Part shown: positions 36,302 to 43,957 of the stretch, piece by piece | How the letters are laid out: every line of letters begins with the position of its first letter | Numbering within the stretch: position 1 is the first letter of the stretch | Origin: JAADHI01 sp964451325 | GTDB lineage: Bacteria; Nitrospirota; Nitrospiria; SBBL01; JAADHI01 | Assembly (NCBI GenBank): GCA_964451325.1 | Contig: CAYVHO010000003.1 | Location: forward strand, 62,001-126,000 | Direction of reading: 5' to 3' | Length of the DNA stretch: 64,000 bases | Made by a program: the position numbers and the translations under genes | The notes under the pieces: model-generated | Databases searched by the model: none | Told to the model about the DNA's origin: nothing | The model's input: only the letters and a program-made list of their open reading frames with translations

Positions 36302-37598
36302 GGCCTGGCTTCGTTAAACCGTAAGTTTTGATCTTTCTCCAAAGTGTTGTTCGACTCATTTTGAGTTTTTCGGCCGTTTTTTTATAATTCCACTTTGTCT
36401 GCGTGAGCACCTTTAGGATCAGGGCCTCTTCCATGGCATGAATGGGGTCTTCATCTTCAACCACGGCATTGATGACGCTTTTTTGCGCGGGCTGGATCTC
36501 TTTTTGAAGATGTTCAGCTTCCAGGGTATCTCCGGTACAAAAAACCATCGCATGTTCGATGATATTTTCTAATTCACGAATATTTCCCGGAAAATCATAG
36601 GCATTTAAAATCGCCATCACTTCAGACTCGACCTGTGTAACCTTCCGACCCATCTCTTTATTAAAGCGTGCAATAAAGTGATCCACCAACAAAGGAACAT
36701 CATCCTTTCGATCACGCAAAGGGGGCAAGAGAATCGGGACCACTTTCAGACGGTAGTAGAGATCATGTCGGAATTCGCCCATTTCCACCGCTTTTTTCAA
36801 ATCTTTGTTTGTCGCAGCAATCACACGCACATCCACCTTAACCCGTCGCGCATCGCCCACTTTTTCGATTTCCCCATCCTGCACCGCGCGCAAAAGCTTG
36901 GCCTGTGTCGAAAGACTGATTTCTCCAATCTCATCCAAAAAAAGCGTCCCCCCGTCGGCCAATTCAAAACGTCCCAACTTGTGCGCCACGGCCCCTGTGA
37001 ATGCACCGCGCACATGACCAAAGAGCTCACTTTCCAACAAACTTTCTGCCAATGCCGCACAGTTGACACGGATAAAGGCTTTATCCTCTCGGGTACTGTA
37101 CTGATGAATCGAATGGGCAACCAACTCTTTTCCTGTGCCACTTTCTCCCTCAATTAAGACCGTGGCTTTTGTTGTCGCAATTTTTGGGATGAGCGAATAG
37201 ATGGACTCCATCTTTTGATTTTTGCCAATCATATTTTCAAAGGAGTAACGTGCCCGAATGGTTTCACGCATCATCTTGCTTTTGATGCGCTCTTCAATCA
37301 ATTGCCACATAAATTTCGCAGCCAGACCGCCAATCACCTCAATGCCTTCACACTCTTTTTCAAGTGCCTCACGTACGGCATTATTGCCCGTTACATCAAT
37401 CACAAGATCCACATCGCCCTGCAACAATTCGTGGTAGTCTGTCACGGCAATGATCTTATGACGACGCGCCAAATCAAGCCCGGGTGCCTTTGCATAAGGA
37501 TCGGCAATACCCACAATCTTAACCAAAGGGTCTTTATGTAAAATTTCAATGAGGGAGGTTCCCCCTTTTCCCGCACCAATAATGGCAAGCTTTGTCAA
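36291..37598 (-). CDS. Sigma-54 activator with N-terminal Rossmann (NAD(P)-binding-like) domain
   Basis: Residues 1-105 form a Rossmann-type fold: KLAIIGAGKGGTSLIEIL (GxGxxG) and VGIADP with Asp at the end of strand 2, usual for NAD binding. The AAA+ domain follows (about 125-360) with GESGTGKE near 150 and an intact GAFTGA, then a Fis-type helix-turn-helix (KTAEKLKMSRTTLWRKI). It has no receiver domain, so the signal is probably a small molecule such as NAD(H) or an oxoacid-like ligand. The TTG start has AGGGAAG upstream. It follows mdh by 44 bases and faces its own likely target promoter. Confidence 0.85.
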   Translation of the reverse strand: MTKLAIIGAGKGGTSLIEILHKDPLVKIVGIADPYAKAPGLDLARRHKIIAVTDYHELLQGDVDLVIDVTGNNAVREALEKECEGIEVIGGLAAKFMWQLIEERIKSKMMRETIRARYSFENMIGKNQKMESIYSLIPKIATTKATVLIEGESGTGKELVAHSIHQYSTREDKAFIRVNCAALAESLLESELFGHVRGAFTGAVAHKLGRFELADGGTLFLDEIGEISLSTQAKLLRAVQDGEIEKVGDARRVKVDVRVIAATNKDLKKAVEMGEFRHDLYYRLKVVPILLPPLRDRKDDVPLLVDHFIARFNKEMGRKVTQVESEVMAILNAYDFPGNIRELENIIEHAMVFCTGDTLEAEHLQKEIQPAQKSVINAVVEDEDPIHAMEEALILKVLTQTKWNYKKTAEKLKMSRTTLWRKIKTYGLTKPGLVS

Positions 37599-37642
37599 TT
37601 TTTTTCTTCCCTAAAAAGATCGCAAATGACCTTGAAAAAAGC

Positions 37643-38581
37643 TTAGAGGACTTCTCCAGCAATTTTGCAGAGATCTTGGACTGTTTTTGCGGATGCAGCG
37701 AGCGCGGAGGCTTCTTCTGTGCTTAAGTTGATTTCGTAAATCTGTTCAATGCCAGTATTCCCTAATCGGACAGGAACACCGATAAAAACCTCATCCAGTT
37801 TATACTCACCTGTGCAAAGGGCCGAACAAGGCAGAATTTTGTTTTTGTCCTTTAAAATAGACTCGACCATTTCAACAATCGCGGCAGACGGCGCATAATA
37901 GGCCGATCCTGTCTTGAGTAATTTAACGATTTCAGCACCGCCGTCTCGGGTCCGCTGCACAATAGCATCCAGGCGGTCTTTTGAAATGAGCTCCATAATG
38001 GGAATCCCTGAAATTGTGGTATAACGCGGCAGTGGCACCATGCTATCGCCATGTCCTCCCAAAACAATGGTCTGAATATTTTCGATAGAAACATTCAACT
38101 CCATTGCAAGAAAAGCCTTAAAACGGGCCGCATCCAGTACACCCGCCATACCCATCACCCGGTTTTTAGGAAATCCACTGGTGCGATACGCCACATAGGT
38201 CATGGCGTCCAGTGGATTTGAAACAACAATCAAAATCGCATCCGGCGATTTTGCGACGGCTTTTGCGGTCACTTCGTTTACAATTTTTGCATTGACACGG
38301 AGTAAGTCGTCTCGACTCATGCCGGGTTTCCTTGGCAAACCGGAGGTAATGACCACGATATCGGAATGGGCACTGGCCTCATAATCGGCCCCGCCAATCA
38401 AACGACTGTCATACCCATAAATGGGTGCAGCTTCCGCAAGATCAAGTGCCTTTCCGGCAGGCATATCCTCATGAATGTCAATCAAGACCACATCAGCCAT
38501 TTCCTTTTCCGCCAAACGCTGGGCGGCCGTTGCCCCCACATGCCCCGCACCAATGACCGTCACTTTTTTCCGTGTCAGCAT
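37643..38581 (-). CDS. mdh: Malate dehydrogenase (LDH-like type)
   Basis: Interconverts malate and oxaloacetate with NAD. GAGHVGATAAQ forms the nucleotide loop, LIDIHED has the acidic residue favouring NAD, and the catalytic His lies in LGGHGDSM. The substrate loop GLPRKPGMSRDDLL has the Arg pair seen in malate rather than lactate enzymes. 312 residues. AAGGA precedes ATG by eight bases. It is the first gene of a probable two-gene unit with the Rossmann-type activator. Confidence 0.95.
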   Translation of the reverse strand: MLTRKKVTVIGAGHVGATAAQRLAEKEMADVVLIDIHEDMPAGKALDLAEAAPIYGYDSRLIGGADYEASAHSDIVVITSGLPRKPGMSRDDLLRVNAKIVNEVTAKAVAKSPDAILIVVSNPLDAMTYVAYRTSGFPKNRVMGMAGVLDAARFKAFLAMELNVSIENIQTIVLGGHGDSMVPLPRYTTISGIPIMELISKDRLDAIVQRTRDGGAEIVKLLKTGSAYYAPSAAIVEMVESILKDKNKILPCSALCTGEYKLDEVFIGVPVRLGNTGIEQIYEINLSTEEASALAASAKTVQDLCKIAGEVL

Positions 38582-38630
38582 TTCATTTATTCCTTTGACT
38601 CAAAAACGTTCAGAAATTAAACAAAATGTC

Positions 38631-38659
38631 ATTGTACCGAAAAAAAATCCTTGGCGCAA
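38631..38659 (-). promoter_or_regulatory. Probable sigma-70 promoter of mdh
   Basis: On the minus strand, TTGCGC (38654-38659), a 17-base spacer and TACAAT (38631-38636), about 50 bases before the start codon. Confidence 0.5.
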
Positions 38660-38722
38660 TACCGAAAAGGACTGAAAAAATGAAGAAAAAAAACCTTCAA
38701 ACAAAAACAAAACCCTCAGTTT

Positions 38723-38872
38723 TTATGCGAGCAGGCCTTTTGAGACAAGCCTAACAATACAATCCACAATTTCACCGTCTTTGAAAAAAGAAGTGTGGGA
38801 ATAGAAACAACTTGATCATTCGCGGCAGTCTCTGGGTTTTCGTCCACATTCAATTTACCCACAAGAGCCTCC
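38723..38872 (-). pseudogene. Thioredoxin C-terminal fragment with frameshift
   Basis: The minus strand encodes EALVGKLNVDENPETAAN, then SIPTLLF, then after a one-base shift FKDGEIVDCIV and a stop at 38723. This matches the second half of thioredoxin (VDENP, cis-Pro SIPTLL). The first half with the CGPC active site is absent. The shift lies in a run of six T where seven would restore the frame. Confidence 0.75.
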
Positions 38873-38881
38873 CCCCTTAAA

Positions 38882-38909
38882 TTGACGCCTTTCAAACAAC
38901 TGCTATACT
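38882..38909 (+). promoter_or_regulatory. Promoter of the porin / binding-protein / GGDEF-EAL operon
   Basis: TTGACG (38882-38887), a 16-base spacer and extended -10 TGCTATACT (TATACT at 38904-38909). The apparent in-frame TTG at 38882 is part of this -35, which argues for the later start at 38954. Confidence 0.6.
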
Positions 38910-38953
38910 TCTATCAGGGGATTTATCCGTGCAATTCCTATGGGAAAATAGTG

Positions 38954-40093
38954 ATGAAAAAGGCTTATGTTTTATTGTGCCACGCAATCTTAGTGCTACT
39001 CTGCTTAGCGTTTGTCAACTCTGCCGAAGCGATTCGCCTCGAAACCAGTCGCGGAATAAAAGATCTCACTTTTGGCATCAACGGATTTTTGGGTTTTGAA
39101 TATGCTTATATGGACAAGATGCCCATGGTCATGGATGTTAACGGTGCAGAAACAATTGGAAGCATGCCAGACGTGTCTTTTCTTAAATTGAGCCATCTGA
39201 ATCTCTTGGTTTCTGCAGAAAAAGAAAACCTGCGGGTACTCATCAATCTTCATGGCCATAATGTGGGTTTAGCCGGGTCTCATCCAAGTGATTCACAAAA
39301 TGCCATCACAGCCCAAGAGACCTACGCCGAGTATATTTTTAGGGATTTTCTCCGAATTCGAGCCGGTTCTTTTTTGGCACCTTTTGGCATCTACAATGAT
39401 GTGAGATATATCCTCCCCATCTTTTCGAGTGTGGTACTCCCTCAAATTTATGATCCACCAAGAAATTACAGTCAGGCTGTGAAAACAGGTGAAGCGATTG
39501 AGGCCTTAGGTCCACTCACACCTGAAAATGGCAATCTCATGTTTTGGGGGAGGACGGTAAAACAGGACATTGATTTTCGCTACCATCTCTATCTCTCAAA
39601 TGGCACAAACCAGACCGGAGGAAGAGAAGACAGTGATTTAGGTTTTGGCGGCCGGATTTTAATTAATACACGAGATGTCTTAAAGGTTGGCGGTTCTGCC
39701 TACAACGTTCACAATCGGGGTGCTGCTGAGGGAAGAGCACGTTTTTTTGGGGGAGATGTGACATTCAGCCCTTCATCTACTTTCACCCTCCAGGGAGAAT
39801 ACGTGGTCAACCGTTACTCGAAACGTCGCTCCCGCTATTCTTACTATCTTCAGGCCAGTTTTCCTCAACAGCAATGGCTGCCCTATCTGCGTTACGACTT
39901 TCTCAAAGACCCAGAGCACCTGCTCATGAAACGCGGACAGGAGCGTTATACCCTGGGCTTAGCTTATCGGTTTAAGACCAACCTTCAGATTAAAGGAGGT
40001 TTTCATCATCACCGCATCGTGGATGATACGGGGCTTTCCAGCAGCCTCGCCAATTTTAACATGTTGCGCCTTGCACTCATTGCGACGTTTTAG
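38954..40093 (+). CDS. Putative outer-membrane porin-like beta-barrel protein
   Basis: Signal peptide MKKAYVLLCHAILVLLC ending in NSAEA, then about 350 residues with alternating, aromatic-rich strands and a C-terminal aromatic ending (LALIATF), as expected for outer-membrane barrels. It lacks the CXXCH or TonB-box motifs of other classes. First gene of a three-gene operon, 13 bases before a phosphate-binding-like gene. The substrate cannot be inferred. No named family is recognised with certainty. Confidence 0.65.
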   Translation: MKKAYVLLCHAILVLLCLAFVNSAEAIRLETSRGIKDLTFGINGFLGFEYAYMDKMPMVMDVNGAETIGSMPDVSFLKLSHLNLLVSAEKENLRVLINLHGHNVGLAGSHPSDSQNAITAQETYAEYIFRDFLRIRAGSFLAPFGIYNDVRYILPIFSSVVLPQIYDPPRNYSQAVKTGEAIEALGPLTPENGNLMFWGRTVKQDIDFRYHLYLSNGTNQTGGREDSDLGFGGRILINTRDVLKVGGSAYNVHNRGAAEGRARFFGGDVTFSPSSTFTLQGEYVVNRYSKRRSRYSYYLQASFPQQQWLPYLRYDFLKDPEHLLMKRGQERYTLGLAYRFKTNLQIKGGFHHHRIVDDTGLSSSLANFNMLRLALIATF

Positions 40094-40106
40094 GAGGAAG
40101 AAAGAC

Positions 40107-40553
40107 GTGAAGTCTCTAATGATCCGCGCCATCATATTTGTGGGATTCTTGCTGCTCTTTCCCACAAAGACCCAAGCCGAAGCCGTCATGGTCGTACACC
40201 CTTCCAACCCGGTATCCCACTTAAGTGGCCGGGATATCCAGTCCATTTATTTATTTAAAAAAATTACTTGGGGAAATGGTCTTCGCATTGTGCCTATTCA
40301 CTTAAGCGCTCAGGATTCACTTCGTGAACTATTTTCAAAAAAATGGCTCGAAAGGAGTTTGGGAGAGATAGAGAACTATTATCTCATACGCGCACTTTCA
40401 GGACAGGGCCAGCCTCCCCTCATCTTCTTAAAGACAAAAGAGGTCAAAACCTATCTACAAAAAAATCGAAGTGCAATTGCATACATTGATCGCAAAGATC
40501 TTGATGATTCCGTAAAAGAAATTATTGTTGAGGACACAGGTTCTGGGAGATGA
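40107..40553 (+). CDS. Periplasmic phosphate-binding-like (PstS-type) small protein
   Basis: GTG start with AGGAGG nine bases upstream. The signal peptide ends near TQAEA. The mature part (VVHPSNPVSHLSGRDIQSIYLFKK) resembles the PBP-like domain of single-domain PstS relatives, with SAIAYIDRKDLDDSVK late in the protein. About 148 residues in all. It overlaps the next gene by four bases (ATGA). Likely a periplasmic ligand sensor or carrier for the adjacent membrane GGDEF-EAL protein; the ligand is unknown. Confidence 0.72.
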   Translation: MKSLMIRAIIFVGFLLLFPTKTQAEAVMVVHPSNPVSHLSGRDIQSIYLFKKITWGNGLRIVPIHLSAQDSLRELFSKKWLERSLGEIENYYLIRALSGQGQPPLIFLKTKEVKTYLQKNRSAIAYIDRKDLDDSVKEIIVEDTGSGR

Positions 40554-42493
40554 TCAAAAGACACAGCTTTAGTCTTAGAACGAAGTTTCTCCTGACTTCA
40601 CTGCTTCCAACTCTTGGAGTGGTAACCGTTATCGTGAGCCTTTTTGTCATGGAGTTTAATCGCTTGGTCTTGCAAAGACAGGTAGATGAACTCCTAAGCG
40701 TCCCTGAGATGTTAGAAAATACCATCAGCTCACCTGAAGTTCTCAACTATCGCCACCTCATACAAAATGGGGTTTATTTACTCAATAATTTACGAAAAGA
40801 CATTACAGGGATTACGGTCTATGCTTACAAAAATGGGGGTTTTGAGGTCATTGCCGCGACAGATCAAAATAAAATGGGATCCCCTGCCCCTAAAGTACAT
40901 ATGATTCCCTTCGGGACAGGTCGGTATGCGACTTCCGAAGAAGTCATTTTTGGCCAAAAAATCCTGAGGCTAAACGCCCCTATTTTTTCGGGAGGAAAAC
41001 CAGTGGCTGTCATCTCAATTACCGCAAGCATGCGGGTCTATACCGTCATGATGACCTATCTGAGAAATTTGATTTTTTTTATCGCACCCGCAGGGGGAAT
41101 CCTACTATGGATTTCTATCTATTTTTCTTTTAAAAAAATTTTTTTATCCCGTTTAAACAACCTTTCCTTGGCCTCCAAAGAAATTTCTGAAGGGAAATGG
41201 CCCTCCAAAATTCTCGTAAAATGGCAGGATGAGATGGGAGAACTTGAAGAAACATTCAACCAAATGAGTTTGTCCAGGCAAAAAGCGGAAGAGGCGCTGG
41301 AAGAGCAGGCCATTCGCGATGCCCTGACAAAATTGTACAACCGTCGCTATTTCGATACCCGCATCGGAGAAGAGATCTCCCGGGCGCTTCGCAGAAGAAA
41401 CCGTTTTGCCGTACTCCTTTGTGACCTTGATCTTTTTAAGGATATTAACGACAGCCTGGGACATCAGGCCGGAGACACACTCCTCAAAGCAGTGGCCCAC
41501 AGTCTCAAGGTGGCCACACGGGGAGCCGATCTGCTTTTTCGATGGGGTGGCGATGAGTTTGTCATTATATTGCCCGAGTTGACCGATGAAGATGGTGCGG
41601 TGGGTGTTGCAAACCGAATCAGAGCTGGGGTGCAATCGATTAAGACAGGAGCCGAGGCCCCGACGGATATTAGCATTGGCATGGCTTATTTTCCAGAACA
41701 TGGGAGCGATGCGCAAGCCTTAATCCGAGTCGCCGACCACGCGCTCTATATTGCAAAAAAAGGCGGAGATAAAATTCATGTCGGCGAAGAAGAGTTTCAT
41801 TTAAGTGAAACTGCGATCACGGTGGTTTTTCAGCCCATTGTTGACCTTCGTTCTGGGACGAAGCTGGCCTATGAAGCCTTAAGCCGTGATCCATCAGGAA
41901 AAATGGGTATTCTCCCGCTTTTTAAAAAATATCAGGCCATTGGGCAACTCCGGGAATTAAAAAAGCTCTGTTTTAAAACCCAGCTTCTCACTGCTAAAAA
42001 AGAAGGTCTTTCAAGCGTTTTTATCAATGTTGATTTTGAGTTACTCAGTGACTTGGACGTAGTTCCCATCCCCAGCGGAATAGAAATTGTCCTTGAGGTT
42101 TCAGAATTAGAGGCCTTAAACGACATTGAGTCCCACTTAAAGGAAGCTGAGCGCTGGCGACGGGAGGGTTACCAATTTGCCCTTGACGATTTTGGTGCAG
42201 GCTTTATCTCCCTTTCTTTTATTTCGCAACTGGTTCCTGAATATATCAAAATTGACCGATCCGCGATTTTACGTGCAAATGCTTCAGAGGAATTCAAGCA
42301 GTTTTTATCCGACCTTGTCAAAGCCCTGGGAAACTATACGCAAAAAGGCATCATTGCAGAGGGCATTGAAACCGAGCAAGAACTTGCCATGGTCGAAGAA
42401 ATCGGTATTCACCTCATTCAAGGCTTCTTGTTTGGGAAACCAAAAAAACTTGATCATTCCAAAATAGAACAAAATCATAATATTCATTCTTAG
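40550..42493 (+). CDS. Membrane GGDEF-EAL protein with periplasmic sensor and HAMP
   Basis: Two membrane helices (about 10-35 and 165-190) flank a periplasmic sensor of about 130 residues. A HAMP linker (about 190-245), GGDEF (about 255-420) and EAL (about 425-640) follow. RWGGDEF is intact near residue 332, with I-site RGAD five residues before. The EAL part keeps YEAL, INVD, EVSE, DDFGAG, IKIDRS and AEGIETE, so both activities look possible. Coupled to the binding protein gene by a 4-base overlap. Confidence 0.9.
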   Translation: MIKRHSFSLRTKFLLTSLLPTLGVVTVIVSLFVMEFNRLVLQRQVDELLSVPEMLENTISSPEVLNYRHLIQNGVYLLNNLRKDITGITVYAYKNGGFEVIAATDQNKMGSPAPKVHMIPFGTGRYATSEEVIFGQKILRLNAPIFSGGKPVAVISITASMRVYTVMMTYLRNLIFFIAPAGGILLWISIYFSFKKIFLSRLNNLSLASKEISEGKWPSKILVKWQDEMGELEETFNQMSLSRQKAEEALEEQAIRDALTKLYNRRYFDTRIGEEISRALRRRNRFAVLLCDLDLFKDINDSLGHQAGDTLLKAVAHSLKVATRGADLLFRWGGDEFVIILPELTDEDGAVGVANRIRAGVQSIKTGAEAPTDISIGMAYFPEHGSDAQALIRVADHALYIAKKGGDKIHVGEEEFHLSETAITVVFQPIVDLRSGTKLAYEALSRDPSGKMGILPLFKKYQAIGQLRELKKLCFKTQLLTAKKEGLSSVFINVDFELLSDLDVVPIPSGIEIVLEVSELEALNDIESHLKEAERWRREGYQFALDDFGAGFISLSFISQLVPEYIKIDRSAILRANASEEFKQFLSDLVKALGNYTQKGIIAEGIETEQELAMVEEIGIHLIQGFLFGKPKKLDHSKIEQNHNIHS

Positions 42494-42563
42494 TCTGTGA
42501 TGCGACCTCATCGCTTAAACGGCTGGATCCCCGCTTTCCTGGGCGTGGCACTTTCTTAAGCTC

Positions 42564-42619
42564 AAACTTTAAGGGTAAATCAAAATAAAGTTTCCCCCTT
42601 TGTGTCGAGTCGGTATAAT
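42564..42619 (+). promoter_or_regulatory. Inverted repeat and possible promoter before the SpmA-SpmB gene
   Basis: AAACTTTA (42564-42571) and TAAAGTTT (42586-42593) form a perfect 8-bp dyad. Its right arm runs into a weak -35 (TTTCCC, 42591-42596), 17 bases before consensus TATAAT (42614-42619). No other element was seen in the 156-base gap. Confidence 0.4.
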
Positions 42620-42649
42620 GTGGAAGAGACACTTTCTCGTGAGTCATTC

Positions 42650-43951
42650 ATGAACCTCATTTTTTATCTTTTAATTTTTATTTCTTTTGGCTATGCGGGC
42701 TACCAGGAATTAAGCGGGGTTCCAGCTACGGGAGTGATTGGCTCCCCCATGCAGCTTCTGACCGAAGGCATGATGGCATCGGCCAAATCTGCTGTGGAGT
42801 TAGCCTTGGGCTTGATCGGGGTCATGGCTTTTTTTTTGGGTTTAATGAAGGTGGCCGAAGCCGGAGGCCTACTCAAAATGATTGCGCGACTGGTGCGACC
42901 CATCATGGTACGTCTCTTTCCCGATGTGCCCGCAGATCATCCCGCAATGGGTGCAATGATTCTCAATATTTCCGCCAATGCTTTGGGACTGGGTAATGCC
43001 GCAACCCCTTTTGGAATTCGCGCCATGCAGGAGTTGGATAAACTCAATCCACAAAAAGGGACGGCAACAAATGCCATGGTGCTTTTTTTAGCCATCAATA
43101 CCTCCAGTGTGACTTTATTGCCCACCGGAGTCATTGCTCTGCGAGCGTCGGCAGGTTCGAGTGATCCCGCTGGCATACTCGCAACAACCCTTTTTGCAAC
43201 ACTTTGTTCAACAGGTGTCGCTATTGTTGCCACAAAATGCTATCAACGATTTTCAAGACTCAAACCTCATAAAAATACAGTCACCGCAAACGTACCCCTC
43301 GAAAGTACTAAAAAAAAACCCGAAAAAAGTTTACCAAATGAGTCACAAGACACCTATTCTAAGAATGCCTCTTATGCCGCGCTCGTGATTTTAGTCTTGC
43401 TCATTCCCCTTGTCGTGATATACGGAAAAACCATCGGCCCTTGGATCGTACCGGGTTTAACCTTAGGCCTGCTGTCTTTTGGTCTGCTGCGAAAAATAAA
43501 GATCTATGAAGTCTTCGTAGAAGGCGCAAAAGAAGGGTTTCAAGTTGCAATGAAAATCATCCCTTTTTTGGTCGCCATCCTGGTTGCCATCGGCATGTTG
43601 CGAAACAGCGGTGCAATGGCGCTGGCCATTGACATCCTCAGCCCCATTACAAGTCGTGTCGGGCTACCCGCGGAAGTACTGCCTATGGCCTTGATGCGAC
43701 CGCTTTCCGGCTCCGGGGCCTACGGCCTTCTGGCTGAAACCATCAGTAACCCTGCCATTGGCCCGGACAGCTATATTGGTTATCTCGTCAGCACACTTCA
43801 AGGCTCGACGGAAACCACCTTTTATGTACTGGCCGTCTATTTCGGAGCGGTGCAAATACGCAAAACCCGTCACGCTTTGGCCTCAGGCTTAACGGCAGAC
43901 CTTGCAGGGATTGTGGCTGCCGTCGCCGCCTGTTCTTATTTGTATGGATAA
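42650..43951 (+). CDS. Fused SpmA-SpmB (nucleoside-recognition/Gate domain) membrane protein
   Basis: N-terminal half matches spore maturation protein A (MKVAEAGGLLKMIARLVRP, NISANALGLGNAATPFGI, ATNAMVLFLAINTSS). The C-terminal half matches SpmB (EGFQVAMKIIPFLVAILVAIG, MRPLSGSGAYG, GSTETTFY). The two are joined by a polar linker of about 35 residues. Fused SpmAB occurs in non-sporulating Proteobacteria, where its role is unclear (transport or peptidoglycan). ATG 42650 is preferred, as the promoter-like TATAAT lies before it; the GTG at 42602 would precede it. It ends seven bases before the pentapeptide gene. Confidence 0.85.
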   Translation: MNLIFYLLIFISFGYAGYQELSGVPATGVIGSPMQLLTEGMMASAKSAVELALGLIGVMAFFLGLMKVAEAGGLLKMIARLVRPIMVRLFPDVPADHPAMGAMILNISANALGLGNAATPFGIRAMQELDKLNPQKGTATNAMVLFLAINTSSVTLLPTGVIALRASAGSSDPAGILATTLFATLCSTGVAIVATKCYQRFSRLKPHKNTVTANVPLESTKKKPEKSLPNESQDTYSKNASYAALVILVLLIPLVVIYGKTIGPWIVPGLTLGLLSFGLLRKIKIYEVFVEGAKEGFQVAMKIIPFLVAILVAIGMLRNSGAMALAIDILSPITSRVGLPAEVLPMALMRPLSGSGAYGLLAETISNPAIGPDSYIGYLVSTLQGSTETTFYVLAVYFGAVQIRKTRHALASGLTADLAGIVAAVAACSYLYG

Positions 43952-43957
43952 AACCGT

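Noticed and set aside
38882..38953. Upstream extension of the porin-like gene from a TTG
   Set aside because: The TTG is the -35 box of a good promoter, and the signal peptide begins at the ATG at 38954.
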